A stretch of DNA of 64,000 bases from positions 476,739 through 540,738 of the forward strand of contig VFFE01007639.1 in the NCBI GenBank assembly GCA_008921705.1, in the 5' to 3' direction. The position numbers and the translations under genes are program-made. Every line of letters begins with the position of its first letter. The first letter of the stretch is position 1. Shown in pieces: positions 1-13,200 of the stretch. This stretch comes from Burhinus oedicnemus. Lineage: Eukaryota; Chordata; Aves; Charadriiformes; Burhinidae. The notes beneath the pieces are model-generated. The model was not told the DNA's origin and did no database searches. It worked only from the letters and a program-made list of their open reading frames with translations.

Positions 1-173
1 CTTCGGCAGCCAGAGCTGAGTACCAGCACTTTCAGAGGGAAAAAAAGGGAAAAGAAAAGGAAGGTAACTGCCCACTGTTCCACTCACATATTAAATATTG
101 ATGAAAAGACTGAGAAAATAGAGCTGGAAATGCGAGGAAATCACATCTGAGAGAAGAAAAAAAAATCACGGAG

Positions 174-359
174 AGAACAGGAGGAAGGGGGGAGCGAATA
201 CTGCAGAGCACTTTTGTAAGCAGAAGCTGAAATTAGCAGGGGGGTTATCTATTTGCAAGCAGAACAAATACAATTAGATGGTCCCCCTGCTAATTTTGGC
301 TTCTGGTTGCACAAGTGCACTGCAGGGCACACACCTTCCTTACCATTTCCTCCTGTTCT
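174..359. repeat. Large imperfect inverted repeat (foldback)
   Basis: Bases 201-243 match the reverse complement of 283-325 at 37 of 43 positions with no indel. Three of the six differences (217, 228, 229) would still pair as G-U in RNA. The innermost arm ends in ATTAGCAGGGGG (232-243) facing CCCCCTGCTAAT (283-294), leaving a 39-nt loop. A second block, AGAACAGGAGGAA at 174-186, is the exact reverse complement of 347-359. An asymmetric internal loop (187-200 against 326-346) separates the two stems. Possible origins are a palindromic MITE, an inverted duplication or a long-hairpin RNA precursor. I recognise no transposon family and see no clear target-site duplication. The structure is seen directly; its function is unknown. 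Confidence 0.85.
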
Positions 360-365
360 GTGCTT

Positions 366-3300
366 TCCAGGTGATATCTGTGAAAACAGCAAAGGAGGAG
401 CGCCTCCATTTTGAGCACTGACTGCAAGTGCCTGGCTAGGATGATTCCTAGCAGTTTGTTAGGAAAATAAGCACAGGCAGCTTTTGGCTTATTCTTAACA
501 AAACCTTCCTCGCAGCACTGCTCCAGGGTGGTGCGTTGCTGGATGAACCAACACAGCCAAGCATCCAAGTCGTCTCGTGACTGCCTCGTTCTTCCTCTGT
601 TGGCCCATCTCAGTTTCCCTGTGGGTCCCAGACAGGATCACACAGAGTGATGTGAGGATGGAGAAACCCAGCTCAGTGGGGAGGACAGGGAGAGAAGTGT
701 GCCCCAACTCCAACTGAAACTCCATCTAGGACCCCTCTGCAGACCGTGTCTTCCCTCTTGACCGTGAACCATTCCCAACTCATCGCCTTGATGTTTTCTC
801 TGCTGTTGCTGTGGTGCAAATTGGAGGAGAGAAATGAAATGGAATAAGAGAATGAAAGAAGGCTATTCCTGCCTCGATCTCATTATCTCTGCTGAAAAAA
901 TGAGCAATCATGGCAGTGAGAAACAAAATCTCCGAGGAGTGCTCACTCCCGGCAGAGAAAGCAGCAACAGAGGGAAAGAGATCATTAATATGTGCTTTTC
1001 AACCAACTGCATTCCAATTTACTACTGGACCCTATCTCTCTTTTATTAATTTAAGAGTGTTTCTAGTTTACTCTGTAATCTGTGCTTCACATTTTACCGA
1101 ATTAGATTTCTATTTTCCTTTTCTATTCTTTTTTCTTAGTTTTGTTTGTCAGTGTTACAGATGATCACATTTCCTTCTATTTGCAAGTTTGCTTTATCTA
1201 TATTTCACAGTTGCAATCTGGGCTGTCCACTATCTTATTACTGTGTGATAAGTGAGATCTGCTATAACTGCACATGAACTCATTTTTCCCTGTTCCTTCA
1301 TATCCCTTCAAAGTTGGCTCATCTGAAATAACAAATTGTTATCTTGTGGCTGGCAATTATTAGTTTGGGCTTATTAGTTTTGATCTCTAAGGTAATTTAA
1401 TATGTAACCTTATTATAGTTACTCATAGCTCAGGACTCTATTTAAAGTCAAATTTGGTTTTACCTTCTTTGCTATTAATTGTAACCTAATTGGGCTGTGC
1501 ATATATTGGAATGAAGCAATACTTTCATGAACAAATCTCTGCATCGTTTCTTAACGCCCACGTTTTAAGGGCACTCAATTAATGAGAAAAACTTCTACGC
1601 TGAGGTAGGTGACACATGCTACAGTATTTGTGATAGTATCTTTTGTGTTTACTAGAATTCAGACTAACAACATAACAGAAAGGTTGGTTTTGTTTTGTTT
1701 TTTTTATAGAATAAGCCAGTCTTGCACTATGACAAGCTAACAGATTTATTAATATCTTAATATCTGTGATATACTGAGTCCATTTTTTTCCTGCATGCAC
1801 TTCTGCTACTTATGTCCTCTTGTTTCATCCATGCAAGTGGAACTTTATATCCATGCTGAATCCTACAAAAAGCCACAGAGGCCCTCTCAGAGGTAGCGAT
1901 ATGTCCATTTGCAGCCAGTCAAACACAAAAATAGCTGAGTTAGGCCAAAGAACAAATACTCAGGTTTTTTGTATTGCTTCCCAAACTAGACATGTTAATT
2001 ATTAACCTTGTTTCCAAATGGCCTAATATGCATTGGATATACTTACTTGTGCTAAAATTCCTGATGACCTAGAGCTCAGAAAGCTGATGTAGCTGGAATT
2101 TATCAAGAACTTGAGCGAGTCTATAATAACACAATGCAAAGGAAAGCTTCATCCTGCAGGAAGAGTGGATGCTAAGAGATCAATAGTGAAGCATAGAAAG
2201 CTATTTTTGTGGTATCACCAGTGAGAGATAAACATATGAACAAATAGTTATGAAAGTAAGTTATAATGAACATCTTGACGATACTGGAAGAGCACTTAGG
2301 AGCTTTGTCTTACAACTGAGAAGGCTGCACAGCAGCAGAGAAGTTAGGTAGTCTGTGAATCTGACCCTCCACATCAAATAGATGATGTTTTACCCCCCTT
2401 CATTTATTTATTTGAAAGTTTCCCTGTTTGTGAAGATGTAGTATCTTTTTTTGAGTGGATGTGGGTATGTGTTAACATGCTCCCCTGCTCATGAATGTGA
2501 TCATACAAATCTATGCATTGTTGAAAAATAACTGTACATGTATGCTGCTGTCAAAAGGGTTTTCTATAGTGATCACTGAGTCCAGTGAGAAAACAATATA
2601 ATTTCAAATTTTTCTAGCACTCCCAAATCCTCAGCCACCTCCTCTGTAGGAAGGAGTAACACACCGGTTAATATGAAACAAGACCACCATGGATAAGAGC
2701 GCTTGGAAGACCTCCACACCACGACTATGACTATTTCAAAATATTTCAATACCCAGACCTTTAGACTTTCACCAGTGCTCAGATCTGCATCTCTGGAATA
2801 CTAAACCCACTAAATATTCTGTAGCAAAATCGTAAGTCTGGGAACGAAAATCCTGTTTTACTCACTAAAAGCCATCTTACGTGCTGTGCGGCCCTTGCCA
2901 GGACCATAGGCATTAAAGGAAAGTGCTATGTAGATCAAATGTGGGCTCACCTGCCAGGCAGCATATGTTTTGCTACTGTCAAACCCAAGGGCTCTGTAAA
3001 GAATTGAGGCAGATGCTTATCTCACCTTCTACACCTTTCAGAGAGATCATGTCACAGCGTCCACATCGTTGGAATGCTTTATTGTGAAACACAGCACCCT
3101 TTTTAACACTAGTTTGCCAGCAATCTGAGACTTGCTGGTAGAGGTTTTCTTCCATGCCAGCCAGTCTTGGCTATCTTAACTTTTCCTAAAGTGACGTGTT
3201 GGAAGTCCCTCCACACGTACCAACCTGGAGATACATGAGGTTCAGTGAATTGTAAACTTTCACAACTGATTTACATGTTCCAGGTTTTAATACCCTCTCA

Positions 3301-6300
3301 ATTCTTAAACGGATTAAGGAGGACAGTCTTTAGCTACATTTGACAGAGATTATTCTCGACATGGCCTATTTTTCATAGTAGTCATTTATTGTACTTGGTA
3401 ATTAGCTCTATGGCCTTTTGCATTGATTTTTCTTTCTGAATCTACTTTAGGTCTGCTTCCTAAATACTGGATATGGTGTTTAGTGACACCACTTTTGTTT
3501 ATTCTGCAGTCTGGCATATTTGATAATTCATTCATTTCTTCACATGACATAAATTGGCAATGAATAAACTAAGGTTGGAAATAAAATGATTTTGGCTGTC
3601 ATAGGATGGATAAAAGCCCTGGAATGGCTGCCCAGTAATAGGAATACTGAGGGCCAAAAACCCAACTGCTTTTTTAGATGAAGCTTAACCAGTTTCTGAA
3701 AAGGTTTATAAGACCTAACATAGCGGCTCTGATAATGAGAGAATGGGTCCCAAAATACAGAATGCCTTTTCCAGGCATATGAGAGATGAGTATGCACACA
3801 CAAGATGATTCACCATCACAAAATATCACTGCATTTTCTTGTGTGTGCACAAAACAAAAAATTAATCCTAGTTCGTTACTCATAGGCTTTCCTTTGTGCC
3901 TTGGAAAGGCTAACTCTAACTTTGAAAAACTATTGTTTCCACAGCGGAAGCCTGACTTCTGAAAAATTTGGGGGCACATGCAGACAACTCCTGATGCAGC
4001 ATTTACTTGCAGTTTCTAAGGCTTTACATGTTAATAGTCAACTAAATCCTGCTTTTATGGTATTTCCCACAAAGATCAGACATCACTGTACCTGCTTTTT
4101 TGTGTACACAGTTGCAGCCTTGCTATTTTGATAACCAAGCTATCTTTTTTTCAGGTTTTTGTATTTATCTGGAGACAGATTTCAGGAGGTTGTCAAATGC
4201 ACAGAAAGCCTAAAAGCAGTGAAGGAAATACAGAGCAAGTATTCCAGCTTCAACTTATCCAAATCCCGATGAAGGATGACCTTCAACCTCCTGGCAACAA
4301 GAAACAGACATTAGTGAAGACATGAGAAAAGGCTCAATAGCAAGCTTTGGCCCATAAACATTCCCTTCGCAACCATAACAGAGCTACGGCAGCACAGTGC
4401 ATGGAGCCGTATTTGTGCAACTTGCAAAAATGCAATGCAGCTTGATAGATGAGGGCACATTTGGACTCCACCAACTCCCTGTGGCTCACACATGTGTCAA
4501 CATGGACACAGTAAGACAGATGATGCCCAAGGTCCCTACTAATCCACCACATCCATTCTGCTCCCATGATTTCTTCTGCTGTTTCTCTCTCCCGAGTATA
4601 TGCCACTTCTGACGATCCTTCCAGCTCAGCTTGCATCTATGGACCCATGGTCCCTTTTCTCGGACAGTAGCACGTGACAGAATTCAGTGTCTGCGCCCTT
4701 TTGGTGCATTCTTCACTTTCACCATATCTCTGACATTACTGGAGAAGGCTGAGAACCATAAGAACACAGAAAAGTACCCTTCAAATTACAAGTCAGTTTA
4801 GCAGAAGAGTCAGAAAACATCCACATCTACAACAACTAGACTATGTCTGCAACCCTTATTCTGAGATCTCCTTGTGGAGCACACGACAAACGGACAGCTG
4901 CCAAAATCCTTTGAGGCGCCACAAGAAGGGACAAGCTCAGCTTTACATGCCCTGGTCCCCAGTGCCTCACACAGGGAGCCCTGTAACTGCTAAAGCCACC
5001 TAAAAGAGAACAGAAAAGCATTTCCTGCCCTTCTCTGTATCTGTAACAACAACAGATAGCTTGACTGTGACAGTTGGGAAACAGTCCCATGGGACTCATT
5101 GTGTATCAGTGTGAAGGTGAAAGGCAAACACAAGCACAAAGGCAAAAGGAAGCACAAGAACCCAGAGCACAAGCATTTAAACAAATCAATATGCTGCTCT
5201 CCAGAAGCGAGTTCTCCATTAGAGCAGACTCATGGCTCCATTTGACATATTCCGTGCTCCAGTCACTCACTCAAGTCATTGACAGCAGTGACGTTTCTAT
5301 TGCTGCTGCAGCGGCGGGAAAGTATAATTTTTCAGAAGGTGTGGGGAACGGGTAAGGCTGACTTTATCTGCCACTTAGTGAAAGGGGTAAAGAGCTAGGA
5401 GGGACAGTCAGGTAATAATTAGACAAATAGTTTCTGCACCAAATGGGATCTGTAAAGCTGCCTTTGCCTCATGTAGTAACAGATTTGGAAGTTCTTTGTA
5501 TGGCCCTTTATATTCCCAAACTTAGTTCTATATACCAACTCAGTCCAGACCGGCTCTTTTACGGGAGCCCATGGAGTATGGAAGCATGGAGTTACCAATC
5601 CTTGAGCCTAGGAGAGGTCAGGCTCTTCTCTGCATCAGGGCAAGGCTCTCAGGGCAGATATGTCAGCACCTCAGGCCACAGAAAAGGAGTTTTACCATGG
5701 AGGTCTATTCAGGGGCACAGGCTGTGGATGAGTCTCTGTAGCCAGAAATTTTTTAGCTGCTTCACGGAGTGTCAAAAACAAGAAGAAGCTAGTGTCACTT
5801 AGACAAAAATACTACTTATGCTTGGGACTATCCCAATCTGAGGGTAACGGGAGAACCTTTGAGGATTATATCAGTATCACGAAGTGTCTTAAAACTTTTT
5901 CAAACCCTACTCTGAATGTTGTCAGCCAGAACGAAGAACTGGAGTCAACCACCATCACATAACAGAGTTCAGTAAGAGCGCAACTGGGACCATCCCACCC
6001 TATTCACCAGAAAGCCAAGAGATAATAGAAACGCCAGTTCACACTGAACTGGAGACTTGAAATATCAGTTCAACAGCAAAAAGGTACCTATCCCCATCTT
6101 GAGGCAATCTACAACGCTAGGTCTTAAAGAAAATCAGTGTAAAAAAACATCAAGTCAAACCAGTATTACCTACAATCTCAGTTTGGTTAATCACAATTAT
6201 TTTAAATATTTAATGTTGGAAGTGTGAGGAAAGTGCAGAAACTGAATTGAAAATTGATGTGAAGATGTGACAAATCCAGTAACATAATGCCTTTGTATGA

Positions 6301-8340
6301 TGGACTACTAATAAAATGCCTTATTTAATCAGATGCACAACAAAAATGCCTGAATGTGTGTTCCCATGTATCAGATAAAATGTGGAGTACTTATTTGGCA
6401 TCAAAACTAGCTGCTATTCCTTCTGCATCCATCCCACTTGCAATAGCTTTAGAGAGAACAAGACACAGAAGCATAGGAGGGAGGAGAAAGGAGACAATGG
6501 TAAAGATATGAAAAATGCCTGTTTAATTATGCTCCAGATTTTATCTCTGTTTCATATCAGTTCTCTCTCTTTCCTCTCCAAGAGAAATAACTGGCACGTG
6601 CTGTATTTTGAAAGTAGATTGACACAAAGAAAGAGAATTGGCCATGTCTCCTGGCATTAATCTCCCTCCACAACAGCCTGTGATTGAGCCGGAGCTATTA
6701 TTCTCACTTTCAGGTCTGAGTCACTATCAAAAAGGATGTTATTTCTCCAGCATCCTTTCCAGCAGGGATATACTCTGTCTGGCAGAGATGGTACAGAGCA
6801 CTTCAAGTCCTACAGAATTTGCTCTGGCTCTTGCTTTTGACCTGTTCACAGCTCATTCAATGAAAAACACAAAACCAAAAGGAGGACAAGAAAGTAATAT
6901 TGCCGTTCCCATTTTCTCTTTATCGACTTTCTTATATCCTTCTTCTTCAGTTTATTCCATGACAGCACCTAAATTGTTGTCTTCCTCACTAGAACTGCGT
7001 TGCCTCATGAAAACCCTTCCCCAATAAACTTGAACTCATCCCCTTTACTCCATACATACAAAAAAACTCGTCTCCCATTATAGTTTCTCTTTCGTCTTCT
7101 CTGCTCCTCTGCCTTCTGCTTACATGCATCTAAATCTTCTTAAAGATCAGTTGGCATCCTTCTTCTGCTCTGAATTTGAGATAGTCCCTAACTGGCCACC
7201 TTAAAAAACCCCGCTTACTACTTACACAAGGAATTGAAATAACCTGCACAGTGTCACTCTACAGCCCAGCTGCTGAGCTCAGTATGGGACACCAGGTACT
7301 CAGAAACATTAATTCTCATCATATATATCACATCTGCTCCGTGCCGTCAGCTTCACCTCAGAAAGCCCTGTACCCCACCCCATTTACCAACAGAAGGAGG
7401 AACCATCCTGTGCAGGAAGAAGATACTCAGAACCACAACTGCCTGCACAGCTGATGAAACGGTACAAGCTGTAGCTCACTGACCCTTACCTTAAAGCTTC
7501 AGTTCTTTATCTCCCTCCAACCCACCTTTAAAGTAACCATGGAGTTTTTTATTTGGGTGGGGAGGTGGAAGAGACTGACTTCAGAAGCAGCATTTCCTCC
7601 CTGAATTTTCCCAGCTCTTTCTGGGCAGCTAGGATTCAGTGCACCCGGGGCAGAGAGCAGCCACCTTTCAGCCTTCCCCCGGTGATGACAGAGTACCGCA
7701 TTCATATCAGAAACAGCAAACTGAATGTGGATCCTAACAAATGCTCCTGGTCTGCTCTACTCTGAAGAACATCTCAGCTTCTCTTTATTTAAGATGTTAT
7801 TTTGTAGAGTACCTGAGTGCTTTCCTCAGCCAAATTTCTCAGCTCACCACCTGCTTTCCGTGCAAACACCTGTGGAGATGTGAAGGCAGAATTGTGTCTG
7901 TTGTTGCAGTTATGAAAATAACACAGAACTCACATCATGCTGTCCTTATGCTTAGACCTCTTTAATCAAGCAGCTTTCCTGAATAATTTCATTGAACTCT
8001 TTTCAGGAACAGTTCTGACTTCTAGTTTTAGCACTGCAGTTATTCAGTGCGACTGGCTCTGGGACTGGCTGGCAGATGCACCCGGCTTCGGAAGAGAGAC
8101 AAGGCTGAAACAGCTTTGGGGTTTATCCAGCATTCATGGGAGCTCATTACATGCAGGAGCTCACTTTCCAGTATTTCTATTAGCAATGGGATATTTTGCA
8201 AACACAACTGGGTGTCAGTGTCCAGGGCACTCATCCTTCACCACCTCAGTAGCAAAGATACTGCTGCTCTAGAATGAGGTCTCTTCTAGCAGCTTTTGGA
8301 TGGGACCATTTTTGTACTTGAGGACCTGAAAGGACTACAC
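366..8340. other. Non-coding stretch, no gene recognised
   Basis: This is AT-rich unique-looking sequence. The longest open frames are 129 codons (6,638-7,027, plus) and 119 codons (5,443-5,802, plus). Neither has a recognisable domain, and the translations look random in composition. I found no RNA gene or confident repeat. The part at about 1,300-1,560 is rich in AATTA/TAAT-type words and could be a conserved regulatory element, but nothing in the sequence alone proves this. Confidence 0.6.
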
Positions 8341-8402
8341 CTTTTTTTTTTTCTTTTTTTGCCATACCTAAGGCTTATTTTTTTTTCCTGAAAAAAAAGT
8401 TG
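8341..8402. repeat. T-rich low-complexity patch
   Basis: Three homopolymer T runs separated by single bases or short words are followed by an A run. Together they form a T-rich strand with a short A-rich end. This is low-complexity sequence. No adjacent retroposon body was recognised, so I do not call it a poly(A) tail. Confidence 0.6.
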
Positions 8403-10199
8403 AGCTACAGCTTAGGTACAATTTTGTGTCTGGACAAATCTCAAAGAGCCGTCACTTAATCCCTTCATCCAACATCACACTTCACTTAAGTGACTTTTCA
8501 GTACTAAGCCTGTATGGAACTGACTGTAGTATTTTACCCTCACTGTGAAATATTCTTCCCCTTTGTGACACCAACTAGTCTTGAAATGCTGTAAAAATGC
8601 TGACAGAAGAAATACCAGAGAACGGTTTTAAAAAGCTTGTGAAGGATCGGTAGGTCCAGAGGTGTTTTTTTCAGCATCGGAACAGCTAGGGGACATTTAA
8701 AACCAAACGGAAAAAATTCTAGAGGACACAGAAGATTTAGTGTATTTGAGGGAGTCACCAACATGAAAGGTAACATATTTTGGTGGAGGCTGGAGGGGAC
8801 AGGATCTGATGGACAGTACGTCAGCCCTATAGTAGTAACGGGGGGGCAGGCAGCACTACTGGAACATGGGAAAAGCAATGAAATGAGAAAGGTAAATGAA
8901 GCGAAGTGTAGCATCAGGCAGAGGCCCCAACATCACAAACACAGTCGCAGTGTACAGTCTCATAGATCCCCTGAGTTTTACATTGAAGAGAAGTGACAAA
9001 ATCATCAGGAGAGAAATGAGAATGACCAGCAGAAGCCTGAGGAGGAACAGTGTGAGAAGGGAGTCAAAAACACTAAAGAGCTGCCTGAGGTTAGTGCTAC
9101 TGGACTACGATTTATGAAGGGATACATTCAAAACTGCCTCAAAGGTTAAATGTGAAGCATGGACAAGAGAATGAGAGAAAAGAAAATTTTCAAGAGTCCA
9201 AGATGTAAGCAAGACACACGGCACGTACAGCTCAGCTAGCACAATTACACTGTGAAACTGAATTCCTGAACAGCCGCTCTTTGCTTTACTGTCCTGAAGC
9301 GGCATTCCCACTCGTGCCTTTGTCATTTGAACCCTGCTGGCTTCCACTGCTACAGCACCTGCACCACAACAAAGGAAGGAGCCTTAAAATAAGGCTGTGG
9401 AAGTTTCACTAAAATCATACTAGTCTTCCAGGATTTCATTTTCAAATGTAAGCACCAATCCACATATATGCTTACGATATAGCTGGATGTATGCACACAG
9501 AGGTACATATGCACATATAGATTAGGTTGCATATTCTGCTGCTCATCAGAGCTCTTAAAATACTATTTAGTTGCATTTTAAAGTTTTTCTTAGAAATCCA
9601 GATAGAAACAAAAGTAATTTATGCAAACGTGTCCCACATTGTCACTTTGGAGACCAAAGCGGTACTTCTCAGTCTCCCAAACAAAGTCACAGGAGAGTTA
9701 CATTTATAAAAAACCCCTCTCATTGAGGCTTTTCCCAAGTCTTTACTGCATTCTGGAAGAAGCCATTCACCTTCCAAAGCAAGTGGTCCCATGGGCTCTT
9801 TCCTGGACCCATACCCCAGGCTTCCCCTTTGCATTCGTCCAGCTGCATCAAGAGTCTTGTCCACCTACGGACCGCAGCATGCGGCTCCTGCATGGTGGAA
9901 TTTGTGGCCAGTAAGTTTAATTTTGCACCCTCTCTAATTATGGGGATTAGTCTGCTTTTTGTTCAAACCATATAGCCATTTTTCACTTAGCTTTGTTACA
10001 TCTTTAATTACAACCTTAGGTTGAGGTGGTATAATTTTATTTTAAGAGATATGCCAGAACTCAAGTACTGACATCTCCAGGTTTCATAGAAATTGCAGGG
10101 ATCATAGGAATTTAACTTGATAATTACCTCAATATTTCAAGTCAGACAATCACCATATAAAATAATTATGGGTTGTTGTTTTTCCAAATTCACTTTGTG

Positions 10200-10229
10200 G
10201 GTTACTGTAGGTTACTGCAGGTTACAATA
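10200..10229. repeat. Short tandem repeat, 10-bp unit x3
   Basis: The units GGTTACTGTA, GGTTACTGCA and GGTTACAATA run head to tail. The third copy has diverged. This is a minor local tandem duplication. Confidence 0.75.
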
Positions 10230-13200
10230 TACGATGTTAGATAGATATAGAAATAGAGGTAAAAAGGTATGATATACCTAAAGGCAAGATTATTCAACCA
10301 GATGTATAAGGAGTGCCAAAAGACAAAGAGAGGCACCTCTTTTAAATGTATAAAACAACACATACCACATTTCCAGTTAAGGAATGTTCAGATCAAGGAT
10401 TCTTTTCCATTATCTCTTTGGCCACAGAAATTTCTTTCCCCATGAGACTTGTGAAGATGCAAAGACTGGCATAAATGGGAGCAAAACACCCTTTGTACAC
10501 TTCTTGCATGAAACCTTCACTCACTGGCCCCTCTGTCACCCATATAATCTCTCTTCTTTTACTAACAGAAGCACACTTAGCCAGCATTTCATCATGTTCC
10601 TTGGCACAATTATGGTGATTTAAGCTATAAGCTACTACTTACTAAGCTTTTCTTTCTTCAGTTTTAAAAAAGCAATAAACAAAGACCAAAAGGGGAATAT
10701 TTTAATATACCATAATTCGATTACATTTTGTGGGGGTTTTTTTCCCCCCTTCAAAATGCCAATGCTTTTGTTATCTCTTGCGTGTAAAGATGGAGAAAAA
10801 AATTACTTGGCATGATTTCCATCATGTTGATTCTTCTGGGTTCTCAAATATTATGATCCATGGAAAGTCTGGATTCATGCTTACTTCTAGTCTTCATTAA
10901 GTCAGTTGTAGTTGAATTGCTAGTAGGGCAGGCTGCTGATACAGTAGGTGGGCATGCTGAATAAAATACATACCACAGCTGTACCTGCACTTGTCAGAGA
11001 GCCAACCTGCTTTATGCCAGTCTGTTCTCTACTGCTTCCTGGTCATAGCCCATCTGTTTCTGAATTCATAAAATGCTGAAGAACACAAATATCTGAACCT
11101 ATTATAGGTAACATGCTTCAATTAATTTCTGATTGTGGAGCTGTGCTTAACAGACTAACATTGGTAATGCATCTCTTTCAAATTTGTCAATAAAATGGAC
11201 ACCCATCCAAAGATATTTCTGCGGAATTCAGAGGCTTTTCTATGTAGTGGCTTCTACATATGGTGCACCTGGCCAATATTCTTGCAGTTGCAAACAAAAT
11301 CAAACCCCAAAATAACTGCCAAACCAGAGTATGGAAGGTTACTAAGACAGATTATATAAAAACCTACATAGCGGGAGAGGTTCCACAGCAGGAGCACTTA
11401 CAGGTGAAGTAAGCCAGACAGCTATTAACCTGAAGTTTACCAATAGCTTACAGGAGTGCTTTCCTTTTCAGTTGGATTCAGTGATAACATAGAACGATAG
11501 TGCACACAAAAATGATGAAACTAACGAAAGTTTATCTTGTACGTATAATTTTTGCACTGGGGGTGAAACTATCAACTTTACAAGGTCAGCTTCATAAAAA
11601 CTAAGAATTAGAGGAACTCAGCAGGCTGTCAATAACTGATTTAATAGGAACAGACTTTAAACAGAAAAAGTAGGTGAGGGATATATCCCCAGGAAATTTG
11701 CTGAGGATGCCTACAGTACCTATGATTAAACTATCTGTCCTCTGGATGTCATCATTGCTCTTTTTATATGCTGTTGGTTAAAGGTGTATTTATGTAGAAG
11801 ATAACTGCAGTCCTAAGGAAGCTGGCTTGGGTGCATCATTTTGGTAGCTCGGTGCATTTCTAATTAGAACAGAATACACAAGAGTGTGGTCCAGATCATT
11901 ACTATTTATAATCGACAATGAACCATTTTCTATAATGTAATGCAAAAAAAAAGACCCCCTGCACACATTTCATTTGATGTGAATTCACATCTCTGCTTCA
12001 AGAAGCACTTTATGCCTCTTCACAAAAAATTTCCTTCTTTCCATATGTGCAGCTGAGACATAGCTGCCAGTCAGCAATAGTATTTGCCATATTTGCAAAA
12101 ATCTTTGCTTTAACGTGGAACCAGAATTTAAAATTTCAAAATAAGGTGCTTGGTTTCTCCAGGGAGGGAATAATTCATTAATGCCTATGTGCCAGAGCAC
12201 AAAGGAAAAATTTGGAATAGACCTTACTCTGGCAAGATCAGCCCTGAGAGATTTGGTAGAGAGCACAGACCAAAGTGGGGCACTGCAGATATTTACCATA
12301 TTTCTACAAGACCTTTTATAAGATATTACTGCAAAATAGTCTAAGTAGAAGCAGATTCTAGGCTGAATCATTCTCCCAGCATGAGGCATGAGGTTGAATT
12401 CAAATCTTCTCAGTACCTTTCAAATCCAGATGAATCCAAAGACAAGGAGGGGCTGGCTGTCCTAGCGCAGTCGGGTCTGCTGGCAGGTGGTGCAAGCTGA
12501 ACTGGCCCCAGCTAGCTACTAAAGGAGACTGTCACCTTTGCACTTCTTTTCCTGAGCTGTGCCAAATGTTTCTCGGCTGCTGTCAGCATCCATCCTGAAA
12601 CGGTGTCAATTTTAGCAGCATGGGGACCACTCCAGAAGTCTCAGAAATACAAGTATGATGTCCTCCCTTCTGCATGGCCTTTGCACACAAAGTGAGTTGT
12701 CAGGGAGCTACATTGCACCAAAAAGCCCTACAGCTTTCACAGAGGAATTATTATGGAGCTTTCAGAGAGAGGCACTGCCCAAGTTGTACAAGCTAATGCT
12801 TAACATCTTCCTTCCCAGCAATATACACTCCTCCTTCACAAAATTTGACCGAGGTTGAATTTTGCATAGGAGCTGGGGATTCTCCATTCCCAGCTTTATC
12901 CAAACTATTAGTTAGGTGGCATTCAGCAAATCATTTACGCTTAGGTCTACAGAAAGCACGGAGACTGAGCCTTGCAAGAAACAGACAGTTTCAGTACTGA
13001 GCCTCTGAGCTCCTGATCAGCCAAGCAAAGAGGCGCTTACAGTCTGTTAGTTTTCTATGTACTTATGATTTTGGGAACACTCAAAAGCATCATACTGTTA
13101 GCAGGGCTGAACAACTCAGCATTTTTTTCATGCCTCAGCCCCATAAGGATCATGAAATTTGGTATTCTTGTAAGCAGCTCACAGGTGGAGCAGAATCTCT

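Noticed and set aside
8763..8996. 77-codon polar plus-strand frame in a purine-rich area
   Set aside because: It looked protein-like (polar, His/Arg-rich end) but overlaps other open frames in the same purine-rich stretch. It has no family resemblance I can name.
12930..12960. Possible MIR or old palindromic repeat
   Set aside because: Only about 20 bases resemble a consensus, which is too short to separate from chance.
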